Virus record (IMG/VR): IMGVR_UViG_3300017781_000097
Location: 1 to 26,881 of that record
DNA from: a virus
Reading direction: 5' to 3' (one strand)
DNA length: 26,881 bases
The notes under the pieces were generated by a model. That model searched no databases and had not been told where the DNA came from. It saw only the letters and a program-made list of their open reading frames with translations. The translations under genes and the position numbers were made by a program. Shown one piece after another: positions 1-5,698 of the stretch (its first letter is position 1; every line of letters begins with the position of its first letter).

Positions 1-511
1 CTCGTCCTGTGATAGAACCGCCAACACCCGCTGCAAAGTATTCCCCACCTTGATTGGTCTCCCAACGTCCTTTTGCCTTACTATCTTCTCTTAGTTTAAC
101 ATCTCCAAAGATCTGTTTATACTCTGGACTATCAATTAAATTTCTTACCTTAGCACCAAACCTTCCTGAAAGTTCTGCGTTGTGTGATACCTGCATTAAT
201 TTCATTTTAGGATGTTTTCCTATCATCCAAGCAGGAAAGTATATAGATGCAAATTCTGATTTAGTGTGTCTAGGAGGCATATTTACTATGAGCCTTCCTT
301 TTTTATTTTTAGCTATCTTCGTAAACTCATGTGCAATATGTTGATGATGTCCCCATTTGTCTGGATCACTATCAGTTCTACAAATAAAATCTGGCCAAAC
401 ATTCTTTACAAAATACAAAAAGTTGTCTTGACATAATTTTATATGTTGAAGCCACACTTTTTCGAGCCTCTCTCGAAGCTGATCTGTAGTCATCAAATCT
501 GTATTAGTCAT
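1..511 (-). CDS. Terminase large subunit, N-terminal part (cut by window edge)
   Basis: The frame is open from an ATG at 511 to the window edge (170 codons), so only the N-terminal ATPase part is present. It is the packaging motor subunit that, at the portal, hydrolyses ATP and cuts concatemeric DNA. Residues 76-86 read VNMPPRHTKSE, the phage TerL form of Walker A (R-H-x-K-S-E); the following YFPAWMIGKHP and SHNAELSGRFGAKVRNLI segments also match the TerL N-terminal pattern, ending near a GVGGSITGR stretch just before the edge. An in-frame second ATG lies at 493; neither start has a strong SD, AAGGG lying about 15 nt upstream of 511. It is separated from the small subunit by about 5.2 kb. The Walker B and nuclease regions lie outside the window. 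Confidence 0.92.
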   Translation of the reverse strand, partial: MTNTDLMTTDQLRERLEKVWLQHIKLCQDNFLYFVKNVWPDFICRTDSDPDKWGHHQHIAHEFTKIAKNKKGRLIVNMPPRHTKSEFASIYFPAWMIGKHPKMKLMQVSHNAELSGRFGAKVRNLIDSPEYKQIFGDVKLREDSKAKGRWETNQGGEYFAAGVGGSITGR

Positions 512-633
512 ATATATTTACTATACCCTTGGGTCCCCAAAAAAGAAACCCCTTAATTCTACAAGACCTTACTACTTCTATCTGTCATAGCAAGTAAAGG
601 TAAAGTTAGTAAACTTTCGTATAAAAATCCTAA

Positions 634-663
634 AAAAATAGAAATAAAAAAATTTCTATTTTT
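634..663. terminator. AT-only inverted repeat, possible terminator
   Basis: Perfect 12-bp arms (634-645 and 652-663) separated by six A residues. On the minus strand the arm runs into a T tract, so it could end transcription coming from the 726-1414 genes before the terminase gene. The stem has almost no G or C, which makes it weak. The rest of 512-725 holds no gene that I can support. Confidence 0.35.
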
Positions 664-694
664 AGATTTCGACTGGTACCTCTATTAATGGGAC

Positions 695-719
695 ATGCCC
701 CACGGATCACGTGGGGCAT
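695..719 (-). terminator. GC-rich stem-loop after the 72-aa gene
   Basis: Arms ATGCCCCAC (695-703) and GTGGGGCAT (711-719) pair perfectly over 9 bp with a 7-nt loop, starting 7 nt after the stop of the gene at 726-944. There is no T tract directly behind it, so it may be a terminator, an RNA processing signal or an mRNA 3'-end stabiliser. The loop region contains CACGGATCACG, a variant of a motif scattered through the window. Confidence 0.4.
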
Positions 720-725
720 TGGTTG

Positions 726-944
726 TTAATTGTTAGTTTGTTGTAAGTATCTTATGCGATCATTAATAGATCTCTGTATTTTATTTACTACATTGACCCA
801 TTTTTTATCATTAACAGTATTTAGTTTTAATATGTTGATATTATCATCTACACCATTACTAAAACTAAACTTAACTTGATCCGTTGAAGGCGTAATTACG
901 CCTTCAATCTTTACGTTATAGCCCTTGAATTTAAATGGTATCAT
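726..944 (-). CDS. Hypothetical protein, 72 aa
   Basis: I do not recognise this protein. It is a small hydrophilic protein with a beta-rich N-terminal half (MIPFKFKGYNVKIEGVI) and a basic, probably helical C-terminus (VNVVNKIQRSINDRIRYLQQ). Its ATG directly follows the TAA of the preceding 49-aa membrane protein gene, so translation is likely coupled. It is the last gene of the unit that starts at 1414, and a strong stem-loop follows its stop. Soluble; no signal peptide or membrane segment is seen. Confidence 0.6.
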   Translation of the reverse strand: MIPFKFKGYNVKIEGVITPSTDQVKFSFSNGVDDNINILKLNTVNDKKWVNVVNKIQRSINDRIRYLQQTNN

Positions 945-1094
945 TTAAACCTCCATGCCTTTAATAGCTAATACAATTCCACCAGTTGCAAGAATGCAAC
1001 CAGTGAAAACGTCAACCGTGAATAGTACTACCACGCCTAAGAATGCGATTGAGAAACTAATCAAGATTAAGAATATATGCAATGCAATATCCAT
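945..1094 (-). CDS. Small membrane protein, 49 aa, two hydrophobic segments
   Basis: The reading frame from ATG 1094 encodes a 49-aa protein almost wholly hydrophobic: residues 2-25 (DIALHIFLILISFSIAFLGV) and about 28-46 (VFTGCILATGGIVLAIKG) are two candidate membrane helices separated by a short turn. The ATG overlaps the preceding TAA by one base (TAATG), and the stop is followed at once by the ATG of the next gene, so the three genes 1414-726 look translationally coupled. A holin-like or other inner-membrane role is possible from size and topology, but there is no sequence signature that proves it. Confidence 0.7.
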   Translation of the reverse strand: MDIALHIFLILISFSIAFLGVVVLFTVDVFTGCILATGGIVLAIKGMEV

Positions 1095-1414
1095 TATTTA
1101 ACTATTTTGGTTTTAAGTTCAACTGACTCACCCTCTACAATAAATGAATTGTAAATTTGTGGGTGTTTTTCTTTAAACGACTTGACATCAAATCGAGTCG
1201 TGGGTTTTTTAGCAATCTCAATATAATAAGACTTTGATTTATATTTATTGATTACAGACCCCCCTAAGCTTTCAACTATTGGTAGGGCTTCTTCCTTAAC
1301 GTCAATCCATAACTTATTATAACTTTTTCTATTATGGTTAACTTCACACGCTTTAAACAATTTCACGTTTTCAACTGGTGAAAGTGTTTTTTGTTTTTGT
1401 TTTTGTACTTTCAT
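1094..1414 (-). CDS. Hypothetical phage protein, 106 aa
   Basis: A lysine-rich soluble protein and first gene of a three-gene unit. The start has a clear SD (AAGGAG, 6 nt before ATG 1414) and a recognisable promoter 40-70 bp upstream. The C-terminal part contains RFDVKSFKEKHPQIYNSF, a pattern (RFD-K-FK--HP-LY) that I have seen at the ends of small phage proteins encoded in recombination or early-gene clusters; I cannot assign a function from it. The first 12 residues are nearly all K and Q and are probably disordered. Confidence 0.7.
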   Translation of the reverse strand: MKVQKQKQKTLSPVENVKLFKACEVNHNRKSYNKLWIDVKEEALPIVESLGGSVINKYKSKSYYIEIAKKPTTRFDVKSFKEKHPQIYNSFIVEGESVELKTKIVK

Positions 1415-1455
1415 TTTTAACTCCTTGTTAGTGTTTTATTTTTAGTACATGTCCC

Positions 1456-1483
1456 ATATTAATCATATTTAATAAGATGTCAA
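1456..1483 (-). promoter_or_regulatory. Sigma70-type promoter for the 1414 unit
   Basis: On the minus strand a consensus -35 TTGACA (1483-1478) and a -10 TAATAT (1461-1456) are separated by 16 bp. The leader downstream carries ACTAACAAGGAG before ATG 1414, the same CTAACAA leader found before the genes at 2551, 4239 and 6627. Confidence 0.6.
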
Positions 1484-1502
1484 ATTAATTATTTACAGCT
1501 GA

Positions 1503-1527
1503 CACAGCCCTAGGTTGTAGGGCTGTG
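1503..1527 (-). terminator. Perfect 10-bp stem-loop after the gp88 unit
   Basis: Arms CACAGCCCTA (1503-1512) and TAGGGCTGTG (1518-1527) pair perfectly around a 5-nt loop, 14 nt beyond the stop of the 29-aa gene. No T tract follows, so termination is likely but not certain; it separates the 2551 unit from the promoter of the 1414 unit. Confidence 0.45.
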
Positions 1528-1540
1528 AATTAGAATCGTT

Positions 1541-1630
1541 CTAAACTAATAGAATCAATAAGAGTACTATTCCTATAGTACCTGGAAAAAATATTACGAG
1601 TCGCATTATAAAGGCTAGAAAACGATCCAT
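1541..1630 (-). CDS. Membrane micro-protein, 29 aa (paralogue of 5046-5144)
   Basis: ATG 1630 overlaps the TGA of the gp88-like gene by one base (TGATG) and opens a 29-codon frame ending in TAG at 1541. The product starts MDRFLAFIMRLVIFFP and continues with a hydrophobic helix (GTIGIVLLLILLV). The first 16 residues match the 32-aa product of 5046-5144 at nearly every position (MDKFLAFLIRLIVFYP), with conservative changes only. Two copies with conserved protein sequence in different transcription units argue that both are real genes. One amphipathic plus one transmembrane stretch is predicted; function unknown. Confidence 0.7.
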   Translation of the reverse strand: MDRFLAFIMRLVIFFPGTIGIVLLLILLV

Positions 1631-2316
1631 CAGGCCACCGCCTTGATAAACTTATTATTGACCTTACGGCCTTGACCCTTAGCAACCAATCCAACTATCA
1701 CGCCCCGCGGATCTTTAAACCTGAGATCATGACGGTCACCGTTTATGACTTTTTTATTAAGCCATTTTTTGGGCAGCTTATCCTGAAACACAACGGCAAC
1801 GTTTGAGCCCTTAGCTACAGCTGCAGCAATGTCCGAGTCGTTACGCCCTGAGTCACTGAAGGTAACATGATAATTTTTAAGATTATGATCAATATAATTT
1901 AAGACTTTAGTGTAATCATAAAATTGGACATCAGGATGGATCTCCATCAGGCTGCCACCTCCATCAACTTTCATTCGATGCCATGCAAGGTCACTTGTAC
2001 CGTTTAACCTAACGGCAAATTTAAAGCCCTGATTTGCAGCTCGTTTTTTGAGCTGCTCAATTTCACGACTCAGGTCCCATAAGAATGCATTCTTATTCGT
2101 CCAAAAATAATTGGTTTTATTTAATCTAGCTTTTTGTACTGAGCCCATCTGTCCACGGCCTGAAGTATTTAAACAAGCTGAAACACACTCAGGGGATGCT
2201 TTAGGACATACATTTTTACCTGATAGGGTAAACGGTGCAAGGTGTAATATAGCTGTTTTATATCCGTATTTTTCACCCTTAGCCATTTTGGTTTGACTGT
2301 AGTAATTAAGAAGCAT
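1630..2316 (-). CDS. Gp88-like protein (phage 'gene product 88' family)
   Basis: A 228-aa protein that fits the mycobacteriophage gp88-like family found widely in phages. The N-terminal half has a cysteine cluster, C37-P-K-A-S-P-E-C44-V-S-A-C48, followed by LNTSGRGQMGSVQKARLNKT, and a central VRLNGTSDLAWH segment (about residues 102-113), both hallmarks of the family. The family has no proven biochemical role; the three cysteines could bind metal. It lies between an 81-aa gene, which it overlaps by 11 bp, and a 29-aa membrane micro-protein. The annotated ATG has no strong SD of its own, consistent with coupling. An internal ATG at residue 11 is an alternative start. Confidence 0.85.
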   Translation of the reverse strand: MLLNYYSQTKMAKGEKYGYKTAILHLAPFTLSGKNVCPKASPECVSACLNTSGRGQMGSVQKARLNKTNYFWTNKNAFLWDLSREIEQLKKRAANQGFKFAVRLNGTSDLAWHRMKVDGGGSLMEIHPDVQFYDYTKVLNYIDHNLKNYHVTFSDSGRNDSDIAAAVAKGSNVAVVFQDKLPKKWLNKKVINGDRHDLRFKDPRGVIVGLVAKGQGRKVNNKFIKAVA

Positions 2317-2551
2317 GAGTTACCTCCATCCAATTGCCGTCAACCTTAGCTAGTTTAATATTAGTACTGTAAACGCTGCCAGCTTCATCGAAAAAACCCA
2401 GCTCCGAGCCCTTAGCATCTATTAGCACAGTTTTCTTTAAGCCCTTGCCTTGCTTAGGACTCTCTAGAAGCTTTCCGCTGCATAATATAAATGGATGCAG
2501 CTGATCGCTTTTTATTTCCTGGCCTTTTTTTAGATCTTTAAAGTGTATCAT
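2306..2551 (-). CDS. Hypothetical protein, 81 aa
   Basis: First gene of the gp88 unit. An SD GGAG lies 8 nt before ATG 2551 with the CTAACAA leader in front of it. The sequence is short and strand-rich (VLIDAKGSELGFFDEAGSVYSTNIKLAKVDGNWMEV), suggesting a small beta-barrel, but I recognise no family. Its 3' end overlaps the start of the gp88-like gene by 11 bp, so the two are probably expressed together and may work together. Confidence 0.7.
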   Translation of the reverse strand: MIHFKDLKKGQEIKSDQLHPFILCSGKLLESPKQGKGLKKTVLIDAKGSELGFFDEAGSVYSTNIKLAKVDGNWMEVTHAS

Positions 2552-2583
2552 TTTTATTCTCCGTTGTTAGTTAATTCCATCTC

Positions 2584-2611
2584 ATTAGCATGGGATGCCC
2601 ACAGCTGTCAA
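2584..2611 (-). promoter_or_regulatory. Candidate promoter for the gp88 unit
   Basis: On the minus strand a perfect -35 TTGACA (2611-2606) is followed after 16 bp by GCTAAT (2589-2584), which keeps the last four bases of the -10 consensus. The leader to ATG 2551 has the CTAACAA-SD arrangement seen at the other units. Confidence 0.45.
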
Positions 2612-2628
2612 CTTTTTATTTTAGCTGC

Positions 2629-2672
2629 CACGACTCCAGGACTAATTAAACACGACTCCAGGACCAATTAAA
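2629..2672. repeat. 22-bp tandem duplication
   Basis: Two adjacent 22-bp copies (2629-2650 and 2651-2672) beginning CACGACTCCAGGA differ at a single base (T or C in the -CTAATTAAA/-CCAATTAAA tail). They lie upstream of the promoter at 2584-2611 and may be a regulator binding site. No gene lies in 2552-2901; the stretch is filled by these repeats, the three 58-bp repeats and a hairpin. Confidence 0.7.
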
Positions 2673-2714
2673 AAAATTTAAATTTTTTTATATATAAAGG
2701 TAAATACCTTTAGG

Positions 2715-2865
2715 AAAAAATCCCACATACAATCTCAAAGTTTACGCACATGTAAAGGTATATAGGTAAAAGAAAAAATCCCACATGCAATCTCAAAGTT
2801 TACGCATGTATAAAGGTAAATGATTATTAGAAAAATCCCACATGCAATCTCAAAGTTTACGCACA
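2715..2865. repeat. Three tandem ~58-bp repeats with a conserved 28-bp core
   Basis: The cores begin TCCCACAT at 2721, 2779 and 2836 (spacing 58 and 57 bp) and continue to CTCAAAGTTTACGCA with one substitution. The linkers are also related (runs of A, then TAAAGGTA). The pattern TCYCACAT-6 nt-TCAAAGTTT also occurs three times at 5528-5618. The period is not a multiple of 3 and no coding frame spans it, so the repeats act at the DNA or RNA level. Confidence 0.75.
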
Positions 2866-2882
2866 ACGAAGTTGTGCGTAAA
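2856..2882 (-). terminator. 12-bp hairpin at the end of the VRR-NUC gene
   Basis: Arms TTTACGCACAAC (2856-2867) and GTTGTGCGTAAA (2871-2882) pair perfectly around a 3-nt loop. It begins 19 nt past the stop of the gene at 2902-3267, and its left arm is the end of the third 58-bp repeat. No T tract follows on the minus strand, so it may be a terminator, a processing site or part of the repeat system. Confidence 0.45.
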
Positions 2883-2901
2883 GAAGATCCGAGAGACGTG
2901 G

Positions 2902-3267
2902 TTATTGCGTCAAGATTTTTTTAAATGCGTCTTTTAAATTGAGTGATGAGTAGGCACGAACCAAGCGTCTCGGTTCACGAACCACGAAAATTTGTAAATT
3001 TTGAGAGGTTCTCTGCGAGAGGTCTTCTCGCAAGATAAACGAAGTGCCACCATTTTGAAAATGTGTTAAGTGCCAATTAATTTGAAACTTTGAAAGTCCT
3101 AAATTCTTGACATCATTTGACTTGAGTTCAATCCAAATACTTTTGTTGTTTATCAACCAATAAACGTCTGGAATACCATTGATTGTATTACTTTCTATGC
3201 GAAATAATTGACCTTTTAAATTTAATTTTTTTATTCGTTGCCAAAGATTTTTTTCTGATTTTGCCAT
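2902..3267 (-). CDS. VRR-NUC-like nuclease (PD-(D/E)XK fold), 121 aa
   Basis: The first 50 residues carry the short PD-(D/E)XK core: E25 in FRIES, G31-I-P-D34 and I46-E47-L-K49. The GIPD--W----SIWIELKS pattern is typical of VRR-NUC-type nucleases, small enzymes related to Holliday-junction resolvases that cut branched or damaged DNA. The rest is helical and basic. It may process replication or packaging intermediates. It stands alone as a transcription unit: an intrinsic terminator lies just upstream (3290-3326) and a hairpin just downstream. No clear SD is seen before ATG 3267. Confidence 0.8.
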   Translation of the reverse strand: MAKSEKNLWQRIKKLNLKGQLFRIESNTINGIPDVYWLINNKSIWIELKSNDVKNLGLSKFQINWHLTHFQNGGTSFILREDLSQRTSQNLQIFVVREPRRLVRAYSSLNLKDAFKKILTQ

Positions 3268-3289
3268 TAACTTATTAAGTCAATAACAT

Positions 3290-3326
3290 AAAAAAACCCC
3301 CAACTCTACTCTCGCTTTGTTGGGGG
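3290..3326 (-). terminator. Intrinsic terminator
   Basis: On the minus strand CCCCCAAC (3326-3319) pairs with GTTGGGGG (3304-3297) over 8 bp, and the stem is followed directly by seven T residues (3296-3290). This is a standard rho-independent terminator ending the 4239-3392 unit. Confidence 0.85.
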
Positions 3327-3334
3327 TCATTAAA

Positions 3335-3381
3335 GACTAGAGAGTGTTAACATTTTTCATAGGACATCTCCTATCGCTAGT
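3335..3381 (-). other. Nested inverted repeats in the 3' UTR, possible structured RNA
   Basis: Between the stop at 3392 and the terminator lie an outer pair GACTAG/CTAGTC (3335-3340 with 3376-3381) and an inner hairpin ATAGGA-CATC-TCCTAT (about 3361-3376 region). The inner hairpin hides an AGGAG and an ATG on the minus strand that could open only a 7-codon frame. It may be a structured 3' UTR or a small RNA made with the terminator below it. Confidence 0.3.
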
Positions 3382-3391
3382 CAATAATTCT

Positions 3392-3628
3392 TTAATATAT
3401 AACTGGAATAATTGGAAGTTCTTTTATATTCGTATGAATAGCACCACCATTATTTCCCTCGTCATCACTTGTTGGTGTTAGCCAAATACCATTATCCAAT
3501 AATATTTGTACTGGTTGATTATGCCAACCTTGATGTTCCATTTCTTTTTTAGAACAATACTCAATCTTGACAATTTTTCTGCCAACAAGATGATTAGTTA
3601 TTTCTTTTTTCCAATTTATTTTTGTCAT
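3392..3628 (-). CDS. Conserved-type phage protein, 78 aa
   Basis: A small protein that starts at ATG 3628, overlapping the TAA of the 203-aa gene by one base (TAATG), so translation is coupled. The segment WHNQPVQILLDNGIWLTPTSDDEGNNGGAIHT follows a pattern (W---V-I-L-DG-W--P--DDEGN-GGA) that recurs in small phage proteins; I know no function for them. Predicted compact alpha/beta, cytoplasmic. It closes a two-gene unit before the terminator at 3290-3326. Confidence 0.7.
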   Translation of the reverse strand: MTKINWKKEITNHLVGRKIVKIEYCSKKEMEHQGWHNQPVQILLDNGIWLTPTSDDEGNNGGAIHTNIKELPIIPVIY

Positions 3629-4239
3629 TACTTACTTGGCAACTCTTTCAAAGTATTTTGAGGAATTGTCATACTTATATTGGTTTGTTTAGCAATCAAA
3701 GATATTTGGTTCAAAACCTCTGACCCAATCATATCACTATGTAATAGATCAGTTGCTTTTTCTTCTAATTCATCAAGTGTTTTTAATTCTTGACCCTTTT
3801 TAGAATTATAAAAAGCATTTTTTGTTTCTTCTTTACATTGATTTTTTAAATATTTTTCAATGCTATCTGCTAGATCATACAGTTTATTATCCATTTCAAG
3901 ACTTGGTATATCGTATTTATCCCAAGACTTTCTTGTCTCTGACCAATTAACTATTTTTTCTCTAACTTTGTTGAAATGTTTTCTAACCATTTCTCTTTTT
4001 TCTTCTAGGTTCTTCATATAGTTTTTAGAAAAATCATTAAAATCTTTTTCAACTTTAATGTAGTTTACTATATCTTTTTCCAATCCTAATCTCTTTTTGA
4101 ATATAGGAAAGTTTTTTTGAGTTGTTTCATTAATCTCAACTTGATGAAGAGATTGAATGGCACTTTTTTTATCAGAGAATTTATTAGACAATTTTTTTTG
4201 CCAGTATTCTCTATTATCTTTACTTATTTGTTTTGACAT
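3628..4239 (-). CDS. Hypothetical coiled-coil protein, 203 aa
   Basis: I recognise no family. It is highly charged, lysine/glutamate-rich and helical almost throughout, with probable coiled coil around residues 50-145 (EKDFNDFSKNYMKNLEEK and KNQCKEETKNAFYNSKKG). No membrane segment. The start has a strong SD (AAAGGAG, 6 nt before the ATG, with GCAAAA spacing identical to the leader of the 198-aa gene at 4981). It lies in front of the 78-aa gene, sharing one base. Confidence 0.7.
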   Translation of the reverse strand: MSKQISKDNREYWQKKLSNKFSDKKSAIQSLHQVEINETTQKNFPIFKKRLGLEKDIVNYIKVEKDFNDFSKNYMKNLEEKREMVRKHFNKVREKIVNWSETRKSWDKYDIPSLEMDNKLYDLADSIEKYLKNQCKEETKNAFYNSKKGQELKTLDELEEKATDLLHSDMIGSEVLNQISLIAKQTNISMTIPQNTLKELPSK

Positions 4240-4265
4240 TTTTGCTCCTTTGTTTTTGTTAGTAA

Positions 4266-4295
4266 TGTATATTTTATGTGAGGGAAAATATACAA
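4266..4295 (-). promoter_or_regulatory. Promoter embedded in a 9-bp inverted repeat
   Basis: Perfect arms GTATATTTT (4267-4275) and AAAATATAC (4285-4293) flank ATGTGAGGG. On the minus strand the arms contain TTGTAT and TATACA, spaced 18 bp, usable as -35 and -10. The loop reads CCCTCACAT on the minus-complement strand, like the TCYCACAT core of the two repeat sets. An operator overlapping the promoter of the 4239 gene is a reasonable reading. Confidence 0.45.
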
Positions 4296-4316
4296 AAACC
4301 TAAATTTCATCTTAAG

Positions 4317-4372
4317 GTTTGAAATTCAAACTTACCTAGTAAAGCACCCTTAGTGAACGATTTTCAAAGGGT
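4317..4372 (-). terminator. Two inverted repeats after the 198-aa gene
   Basis: Thirteen nt after the stop at 4385, ACCCTT (4346-4351) pairs with AAGGGT (4367-4372) around a 15-nt loop, and GTTTGAA/TTCAAAC (4317-4323 and 4325-4331) forms a tight palindrome with a 1-nt centre. Either could help end the unit or serve as a binding site; neither has a T tract. Confidence 0.3.
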
Positions 4373-4384
4373 ACTCTAATTCTT

Positions 4385-4981
4385 TTAACCAATACTAAAG
4401 CCACCAGAATTTTTACAAAACTCTGAAAACTCTTTTACATTATCAACAGAAAAAGGATAACTAGCACCCCATTTTTTTCTTTTATAAATACTATCCCATT
4501 TCTTTTTATCATTCTCTGGAAATTGATTAGGTGCTAAATTTGTTGTACGTAGTTTTTTTTCAACAGATTTAGTAAATGCTTCCAGTTGCTTCTCAACTTT
4601 ATCATTATGTTTTTCTAACTTTTTTCTCTCTGTTTCATAATCTTTTTCAAACTTTTTAGTATGACCAGTTTTAATTAAATGATCTAATTGTTGAGATATC
4701 ATTTCTGCGTCTTTCTGTTCTATAATACAACAATCATTATAACCCCAACATTCTTTTCTGTCCTCTGGGATAACTTTAGTATATTCTAAAACATAATCTG
4801 CAAGTGGTCTCCACCACCAAACATTGTTTCTAAAATAAGTACCAGATTGAGAAGTATAATTTTCTCTATCTTCAAAATACTTATCTTGTTTTTCTTGAGA
4901 TAATTTAAACAAATTATCTGGTCTTTTAGGTTCTTTTATTTCTAGGTTTTTTGGATTTAAACCAGTTATATCAAAGCCCAT
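4385..4981 (-). CDS. Conserved-type phage protein, 198 aa (MGFD--GLNP family)
   Basis: The ends match a family I know from many marine and other phages without a function: N-terminal MGFDITGLNPKN, a central YFRNNVWWWRPLADYV (about residues 49-64) and a C-terminal YPFSVDNVKEFSEFCKNSGGFSIG. The middle is a lysine-rich coiled coil (residues about 105-140). It is cytoplasmic and likely an early protein. The start at 4981 has SD AAAGGAG at 6 nt and its own promoter and leader, so it forms its own transcription unit. Confidence 0.8.
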   Translation of the reverse strand: MGFDITGLNPKNLEIKEPKRPDNLFKLSQEKQDKYFEDRENYTSQSGTYFRNNVWWWRPLADYVLEYTKVIPEDRKECWGYNDCCIIEQKDAEMISQQLDHLIKTGHTKKFEKDYETERKKLEKHNDKVEKQLEAFTKSVEKKLRTTNLAPNQFPENDKKKWDSIYKRKKWGASYPFSVDNVKEFSEFCKNSGGFSIG

Positions 4982-5014
4982 TTTTGCTCCTTTGTTAATT
5001 GTTAATATCCCATG

Positions 5015-5041
5015 AATATAGGATATAGATTACTTTGTCAA
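5015..5041 (-). promoter_or_regulatory. Promoter for the 198-aa gene
   Basis: On the minus strand TTGACA (5041-5036) is followed after 15 bp by TATATT (5020-5015). The spacing is short. The leader has TTAACAATTAACAAAGGAG, a variant of the CTAACAA leader. The -35 lies just past the stop of the 32-aa micro-protein gene. Confidence 0.5.
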
Positions 5042-5045
5042 ATGA

Positions 5046-5144
5046 TTAGTTAATGCCTAAAAAGGCAATTAAAACAATGATTATAAGGGTAGGGATAGGA
5101 TAAAAAACTATTAATCTGATTAAAAATGCTAAAAATTTATCCAT
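5046..5144 (-). CDS. Membrane micro-protein, 32 aa (paralogue of 1541-1630)
   Basis: ATG 5144 opens a frame of 32 codons ending in TAA. The product starts MDKFLAFLIRLIVFYP, aligning residue for residue with the 29-aa protein at 1541-1630, and continues PTLIIIVLIAFLGIN as one hydrophobic helix. It lies 36 nt beyond the stop of the 110-aa gene. The SD is not obvious, so expression may depend on the upstream gene. It is likely an inner-membrane peptide; role unknown. Confidence 0.65.
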   Translation of the reverse strand: MDKFLAFLIRLIVFYPIPTLIIIVLIAFLGIN

Positions 5145-5180
5145 CTAAAATAGATATACGCAAATGATTTAATTACAAGA

Positions 5181-5513
5181 TTATAATTTTATTTTTTTTA
5201 TAGATTGTATTACACTTGTTGGAATGATTGTAGTATTGCCAATATTATCAAATGTAGGCTTTTCTTTAGTCTCTATGTAATCAGTAAATATTTTAGTAAT
5301 TCCATTAGATTGATTTAATAAATAACCTTTAGATACACATATAGGTAATTTAGAATTTTTGAGGCTTTTAGTATCTGACCAACCACTATCACCCTCTATA
5401 TCTGCCCATTTAATCTCAACATAAGGATACTCTGAAATATCATTACTTAAATTTTTAAAATCAAAATTTAGAATTTTTGAATTTTGTCTTTTTTTATTTT
5501 TTCGTTTTTTCAT
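5181..5513 (-). CDS. Conserved-type phage protein, 110 aa
   Basis: A small basic-to-acidic protein: residues 1-14 are almost all K, R and N, then comes a beta-rich domain. The pattern EIKWADIEGDSGWSD ... ICVSKGYLLN ... TTIIPTSVIQSIKKI (W-D--G-SGW, S-GYL, IP---I-SI--I) is that of short phage proteins of unknown function that I have met in other genomes. It begins 3 nt after the stop of the 11-aa-repeat micro-gene and is the last but one gene of the terS unit. Confidence 0.7.
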   Translation of the reverse strand: MKKRKNKKRQNSKILNFDFKNLSNDISEYPYVEIKWADIEGDSGWSDTKSLKNSKLPICVSKGYLLNQSNGITKIFTDYIETKEKPTFDNIGNTTIIPTSVIQSIKKIKL

Positions 5514-5516
5514 ATC

Positions 5517-5618
5517 TTAAAAAATTTTCACATATGACTTCAAAGTTTTGAAATTATTTCTCACATATAGCTTCAAAGTTTTGAAATTATTTCTCACATA
5601 TAGCTTCAAAGTTTTCAT
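5517..5618 (-). CDS. 33-aa protein made of 11-residue repeats
   Basis: ATG 5618 overlaps the TGA of the 27-aa gene (ATGA), and the frame ends in TAA at 5517, 3 nt before the next ATG. After the initial M the product reads KTLKLYVRNNF twice and then KTLKSYVKIF: three copies of an 11-residue unit encoded by 33-bp repeats. The unit is amphipathic, with K/R on one side and L/Y/V/F on the other. The coupling on both sides supports translation. It could also be that the DNA repeats are the functional element and the frame is incidental; the 33-bp period keeps either reading open. Confidence 0.55.
   Translation of the reverse strand: MKTLKLYVRNNFKTLKLYVRNNFKTLKSYVKIF
5528..5617. repeat. Three tandem 33-bp repeats
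   Basis: Copies start TCACATAT at 5528, 5561 and 5594, exactly 33 bp apart. The second and third are identical over their core (TCACATATAGCTTCAAAG); the first differs by two or three bases. All contain the same TCYCACAT-6 nt-TCAAAGTTT pattern as the 58-bp repeats at 2715-2865 (the first copy has TTTCACAT). TTCAAA-GT-TTTGAA makes each of the first two partly palindromic. Confidence 0.75.
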
Positions 5619-5698
5619 TTTTTATCCTCAGTTAAAATTGAAACGATACCAACAGATGTATTTAAATGTTGGTTGTGAATCTCATTGAACACCGTCAT
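5615..5698 (-). CDS. Small protein, 27 aa
   Basis: A 27-codon frame (MTVFNEIHNQHLNTSVGIVS...) starting at ATG 5698, just after the terS stop TGA. An AGGAGGG SD lies inside the last terS codons, 7 nt before the ATG, which strongly supports translation. A longer reading of the same frame back to 5803 is unlikely because it would overlap terS by 100 bp without an SD. Its stop overlaps the start of the 33-aa repeat protein. Function unknown; a phage-specific micro-protein tied to terS expression. Confidence 0.65.
   Translation of the reverse strand: MTVFNEIHNQHLNTSVGIVSILTEDKK

Noticed and set aside
54-344. Plus-strand 96-aa frame at the left edge.
   Set aside because: Antisense to terL, whose Walker A is visible.
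2111-2296. Plus-strand 61-aa frame opposite gp88.
   Set aside because: Antisense to a conserved gene, no SD.
2715-2865. The ~58-bp repeats looked like a short CRISPR array.
   Set aside because: The spacer parts are related to each other rather than unique, there are only three units and no cas genes.
2721-2880. Tiny frames starting ATGTGGGATTTTT in each 58-bp repeat.
   Set aside because: Lengths of 14-16 codons, without SD and not conserved between the three copies.
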